DNA of 24,772 bases from Candidatus Altarchaeota archaeon (GTDB taxonomy: Archaea; Altiarchaeota; Altiarchaeia; IMC4; QMZM01): positions 1 through 24,772 of the forward strand of contig JAFGDV010000010.1 of assembly GCA_016931955.1 (NCBI GenBank), given 5' to 3'. Below, piece after piece: positions 22,691 through 24,772 of this stretch. A program made the translations under genes and the position numbers. Positions within the stretch are counted from its first letter, which is position 1; the number at the start of each line of letters is the position of its first letter. The notes below the pieces were generated by a model. It saw only the letters and a list, made by a program, of their open reading frames with translations, made no database searches and had not been told where the DNA came from.

Positions 22691-23235
22691 TTCCTTATCA
22701 GGTAGATCATTCCCGGCACCAATAGGGATAGTATTCCTATTGCAAGCGCCGGCTCTGGTGTCGATATTGTTTCTGTCTCGAACGTCACATCGTCGACTGC
22801 GAAGTAGTTGTAGTTGTTGCATACTACACTCACGTTGTCGACTGATGCGAAGTTTGCATTCAAGAACTGTGGTGTACTAGTCATTGCTATCGTCGCTGAG
22901 GTTCCAACCAAGACACCGTCATCGTATCCTTCAAAGTAGCAGCTTACACCTGTCCCTGAGAAGTATGCTCCCGTGAAGTCGACGTCCTGCGGGAACTCCA
23001 TCCATCCGCCGTAGTTGTGTGTGGCTATTCTCGTATTCGGCGAGCTTGGAGTATATGGTGGTTGTTCCCAACTCCAATAGAACCACTCTGAATCCCAGGT
23101 TATGCCGCCGTAGTTTGTGGGCAGCTGGGGCGAATCCCCATATGCGCAGACTAGGTCGTCGAAGTTTATCACCGTCGCCGCGGCTGTTGCTGCTAGCATG
23201 ATGACTGATGCTAGCATTACTATCATTTTCTTCAT
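22681..23235 (-). CDS. Secreted protein with PEP-CTERM-like sorting signal (first copy)
   Basis: The 184-residue protein has a signal peptide (MKKMIVMLASVIMLAATAAA) and a sandwich-like cargo domain of about 135 residues (VINFDDLVCAYG, YGGITWDSEWFYW, PQDVDFTGAYFSG, YFAVDDVTFE). The C-terminus is PEPALAIG, a hydrophobic stretch and YLIRKRE. P-E-P, TM and basic end is the PEP-CTERM design, processed by exosortase/archaeosortase enzymes. I chose the ATG at 23235 over the in-frame GTG at 23247, because a strong AAGGAGGTGA SD ends 8 bases before this ATG and itself contains that GTG. Leader, C-terminus and terminator are shared with the next gene upstream (23455-24045), whereas the cargo domain is not. 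Confidence 0.87.
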   Translation of the reverse strand: MKKMIVMLASVIMLAATAAATVINFDDLVCAYGDSPQLPTNYGGITWDSEWFYWSWEQPPYTPSSPNTRIATHNYGGWMEFPQDVDFTGAYFSGTGVSCYFEGYDDGVLVGTSATIAMTSTPQFLNANFASVDNVSVVCNNYNYFAVDDVTFETETISTPEPALAIGILSLLVPGMIYLIRKRE

Positions 23236-23308
23236 TCTGTTTTTCACCTCCTTTACATTATCGGTTTATGTCGCCCCGCCTCGGCGAATTTTGATTGATA
23301 GATTTAGG
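23236..23308 (-). promoter_or_regulatory. Conserved 5' leader with hairpin and strong SD (copy 1)
   Basis: Read on the minus strand: CCTAAAT, a spacer, then AAAATTCGCCGAGGCGGGG, GCGA, then ACCGATAATGT and AAGGAGGTG. TCGCC (23271-23275 on +) and GGCGA (23283-23287) form a hairpin. A TTTTAAG box lies just upstream (about 23316-23323), which would start the mRNA near CCTAAAT. The same leader precedes the gene at 23455-24045. I do not recognise a known riboswitch class in it. Confidence 0.6.
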
Positions 23309-23426
23309 CTTCGTTCCTTAAAAGACAATGTACAAGTTTTCTAAAGAAGAAAAATCTTATGTACTACATATTCTTTATCTCATATATCACAGTACATACT
23401 TCAAGCTGATGCGATAGCATTTAGTA

Positions 23427-23464
23427 CAAAAAAAAAGAAAAAGAGGGGAGAGTTTTATTCTCTC
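23427..23464 (-). terminator. Hairpin/T-run terminator with the stop codon in its loop (second copy)
   Basis: The GAGAG/CTCTC stem with loop AATAAAA, which includes the TAA stop, is followed by CCCCTCTTTTTCTTTTTTTT on the minus strand. It is almost identical to the element at 22655-22690. Confidence 0.65.
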
Positions 23465-24045
23465 TTCCTTATCAGGTAGATCATTCCTGGCACAACTAGG
23501 GATAGTAGTCCTATTGCTAACGCAGGCTCTGGCACCGTTGTCCCAGTGTATGGGCCTGTCGTCCCAGAGACGGTGAATGCTGCCGGGCACATATTTTCTG
23601 CAGCGATCTCCTCTGCTGTGTGTGCTTGGAATCCTGCGTCTCTCACCTCTATGGTGTATGTTCCTGGTGTCAGGCTTATTGTCGCTGAGCCTGAGCTTAG
23701 TCCCTCTCCGTAGGTACCGCTCTCGCATCCCCATTCGCTTGGCACGGGTGTTGTTCCAATCAGTACGATGTCTACGTATATCTCGAAGTAGTCTCCTGGG
23801 CAGCAGCAGTCATCCACTTGTATGGTGACGTCTTTAGCTTCTGTCAGTGTCAGTATCCATCTGTCATATGCCCACCCAGTAGTGCTGCCGTAGACGCAGT
23901 CAATTGTTCCTGTGGATGTGTTCCAGCCGGATGCGTCCACTGGTATGTCGCTGTGTGGGTGGAATATCGTCGGGTCGCCTCCGTTGTCGGCGGTTGCCAT
24001 ACCTATTGCTGTTAATATCATCAGTATTGTCAGTATTTTTTTCAC
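23455..24045 (-). CDS. Secreted protein with PEP-CTERM-like sorting signal (second copy)
   Basis: The 196-residue protein starts with GTG at 24045 (MKKILTILMILTAIGMATA signal peptide), set by an AAGGAGGTGG SD about 8-10 bases upstream. The cargo of about 145 residues (WAYDRWILTLTEAKDVTIQV, DDCCCPGDYFEIYVD, GSATISLTPGTYTIEVRDAG) reads like a PPC-type beta-sandwich with a Cys cluster. The end is VPEPALAIG, a hydrophobic stretch and YLIRKRE, almost the same as in the neighbouring gene. The protein is expected to be exported and then cut and attached by an exosortase-like enzyme not present in the window. Leader, 3' end and terminator match the downstream paralogue, so the two genes probably arose by duplication with exchange of the cargo. 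Confidence 0.87.
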   Translation of the reverse strand: MKKILTILMILTAIGMATADNGGDPTIFHPHSDIPVDASGWNTSTGTIDCVYGSTTGWAYDRWILTLTEAKDVTIQVDDCCCPGDYFEIYVDIVLIGTTPVPSEWGCESGTYGEGLSSGSATISLTPGTYTIEVRDAGFQAHTAEEIAAENMCPAAFTVSGTTGPYTGTTVPEPALAIGLLSLVVPGMIYLIRKRE

Positions 24046-24122
24046 CTTATCTCCACCTCCTTGACATTATCGGTATTCTGCTTCGCCCCGCCTCGGCGAA
24101 TTTTAGGGCTCAAATATTTAGG
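24046..24122 (-). promoter_or_regulatory. Conserved 5' leader with hairpin and strong SD (copy 2)
   Basis: On the minus strand this leader has CCTAAAT, AAAATTCGCCGAGGCGGGG, GCGAA, ACCGATAATGT and AAGGAGGTG in the same order as copy 1. The stem here is TTCGCC/GGCGAA (24082-24087 with 24095-24100 on +). A TTTATAAG box (about 24131-24139) sits upstream at a suitable distance for a start near CCTAAAT. The spacers differ from copy 1 while the blocks are kept, as expected for a functional element or a recent duplicate. Confidence 0.6.
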
Positions 24123-24130
24123 TTTTATTT

Positions 24131-24384
24131 CTTATAAACCAATATTTATGAAATTCTAAAATTATCGGTTTTTTGTACTTTCTTGTGTCCATGTGTTTTT
24201 CCCATGTTCTCTTTTTCCTCTATACTGCAGGGCCATAGTACGAAATAGCTTGTCTTCGGCGGCGTAATAAGGCGCTAGAATAAAGTCGTCGACCAACCAA
24301 ACCCCCCCCTGATTATTTCTTCGATTTATTCCCTATAAGGCGGCTTTAGATTAGTTCACAGAAGACGGCTGATTCAGTCCCTTA
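24131..24384. other. Intergenic stretch without recognised gene
   Basis: After the promoter box of the PEP-CTERM-like gene, this A/T-rich interval shows no open frame with a credible start and no RNA fold I recognise. It contains a run of eight C (24302-24309) and short stop-rich segments. It also includes the 3' flank of the MazF-like gene. Confidence 0.5.
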
Positions 24385-24699
24385 TCAAAATCCAAGAACC
24401 ACGCGGATCCTTTCTGAGACTTCCTTCTTCAGTATGGAGCCTATCTCTCCAATCTCCCCCAAGATCAGGGTCTTAGAGAGGGTTGCTATCTTGTCCAATC
24501 TTATCACAGAATCTGTTTTAAGGCCGCTTACCTTGAACTCTGGATGGTCTTCAGCTACCAACACAACTGCGTCGTTTGTTTTATCTGAAGCCTTAGAGGA
24601 TATGAAGGACACCACCACATCATGTTCTCTCTCCAGCAGAACAAGGGCGGGTCTTAGTTTAGTCTCGCTCAGGTCAGTGAAGGGGAAATCAACAACCAC
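24385..24699 (-). CDS. MazF/PemK-like toxin, N-terminus apparently missing
   Basis: The frame encodes 104 residues, opening VVDFPFTDLSETKLRPALVL, the hallmark of the MazF/PemK endoribonuclease fold, and continuing with VVSFISSK and SGLKTDSVIRLDKIATLSKT. MazF toxins cut RNA at short sequences and are normally held by a small antitoxin. The usual start has about 6-8 more residues (a G-D-I/V-V-type strand) before VDFPF. Here an in-frame TAG lies only two codons before the GTG at 24697-24699, so the frame cannot extend. The GTG is inside the arm of a perfect inverted repeat. No antitoxin gene is visible within the window. It may be a 5'-damaged remnant or a short but active variant. Confidence 0.7.
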   Translation of the reverse strand: MVVDFPFTDLSETKLRPALVLLEREHDVVVSFISSKASDKTNDAVVLVAEDHPEFKVSGLKTDSVIRLDKIATLSKTLILGEIGEIGSILKKEVSERIRVVLGF

Positions 24700-24716
24700 A
24701 CCCTAAAGGGTGTGGT
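24695..24716. repeat. Perfect 9-bp inverted repeat at the start of the MazF-like gene
   Basis: ACCACACCC (24695-24703) and GGGTGTGGT (24708-24716) are separated by TAAA. In the MazF mRNA the hairpin would include the only available start codon. It could hide the start, mark a deletion or insertion end, or terminate another transcript. Confidence 0.7.
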
Positions 24717-24738
24717 ATGTACTTACAAACACACTAAA

Positions 24739-24772
24739 ATGTCAAAAACAAAGGAGGTGCAAGCGCAAGGTA
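24739..24772 (+). CDS. Possible start of a gene running off the right edge
   Basis: An ATG at 24739 opens a frame (MSKTKEVQAQG) that stays open to the last base. Alternatively, the AAAGGAGGTG inside it (about 24750-24759) may be the SD of a gene starting just beyond the window. Only 11 codons are visible, so no function can be given. Confidence 0.3.
   Translation, partial: MSKTKEVQAQG

Noticed and set aside
23236-23247. GTG start 12 bases upstream for the first PEP-CTERM-like gene
   Set aside because: That GTG is inside the AAGGAGGTGA SD site; the ATG at 23235 has the right spacing.
23236-24122. Known riboswitch (c-di-GMP GEMM, TPP, fluoride) in the shared leader
   Set aside because: The conserved bases I know for these classes are not present; only a loose likeness to a short stem followed by ACCGAT was noted, which is not enough.
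24131-24384. tRNA, box C/D RNA or small gene in the gap before the MazF-like gene
   Set aside because: No cloverleaf, no paired C and D boxes and no frame with a supported start were found.

Overview
The window is a gene-dense piece of an archaeal chromosome, moderate in GC. Markers are aIF1A, a Rio1 kinase next to a DUF371 protein, archaeal Taw1, a fused ThiD-ThiN enzyme, TATA-type promoters 20-35 bases before many start codons, and a tRNA gene without encoded CCA. I cannot fix the lineage. The many Cys-motif/Thr-stalk surface proteins resemble those of uncultivated groups such as Altiarchaeota or DPANN archaea, but that is a weak guess. Some genes look leaderless and others have strong Shine-Dalgarno (SD) sites.

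Left part (1-11.5 kb): the end of a large secreted beta-helix protein, a membrane protein with a coiled-coil tail, then housekeeping genes. These are thiDN (thiamine), a pilin-like membrane protein, a PRC-barrel protein, taw1 (wyosine tRNA modification), a VirB11/CpaF-type secretion ATPase, hisI (histidine), an aIF1A-rio1-DUF371 translation operon, a CitG-like gene, a ThyX-like thymidylate synthase and a cold-shock protein. Convergent neighbours touch or overlap at their 3' ends again and again.

Middle (11.5-12.0 kb): 395 bases without a credible gene. They hold a dense chain of small hairpins and two truncated direct copies of the 3' end of the CAT-anticodon tRNA gene at 11917-11991. This looks like the scar of tRNA-targeted integration or of tandem duplication.

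Right part (12-24 kb): a cell-surface block. On the + strand are a small secreted membrane protein, a 1307-residue subtilisin-like protease with an unusual insertion between catalytic Asp and His, and a poly-Thr-stalk membrane protein. On the - strand are an FG-GAP/VCBS-type propeller protein and a BatA/VWA membrane protein. A YdjM/DUF457-like membrane protein lies on the + strand. Three - strand secreted proteins end in PEP/PEF-type C-terminal sorting signals. Two of these share an almost identical 5' leader with a hairpin, a strong SD, the same C-terminus and the same terminator, but have unrelated cargo domains. The right edge has a MazF-like toxin gene lacking its usual N-terminus, beside a perfect inverted repeat, and a possible gene start running off the window.

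The best candidates for something undescribed are the hairpin array with tRNA 3'-end copies and the shared leader of the two PEP-CTERM-like genes.
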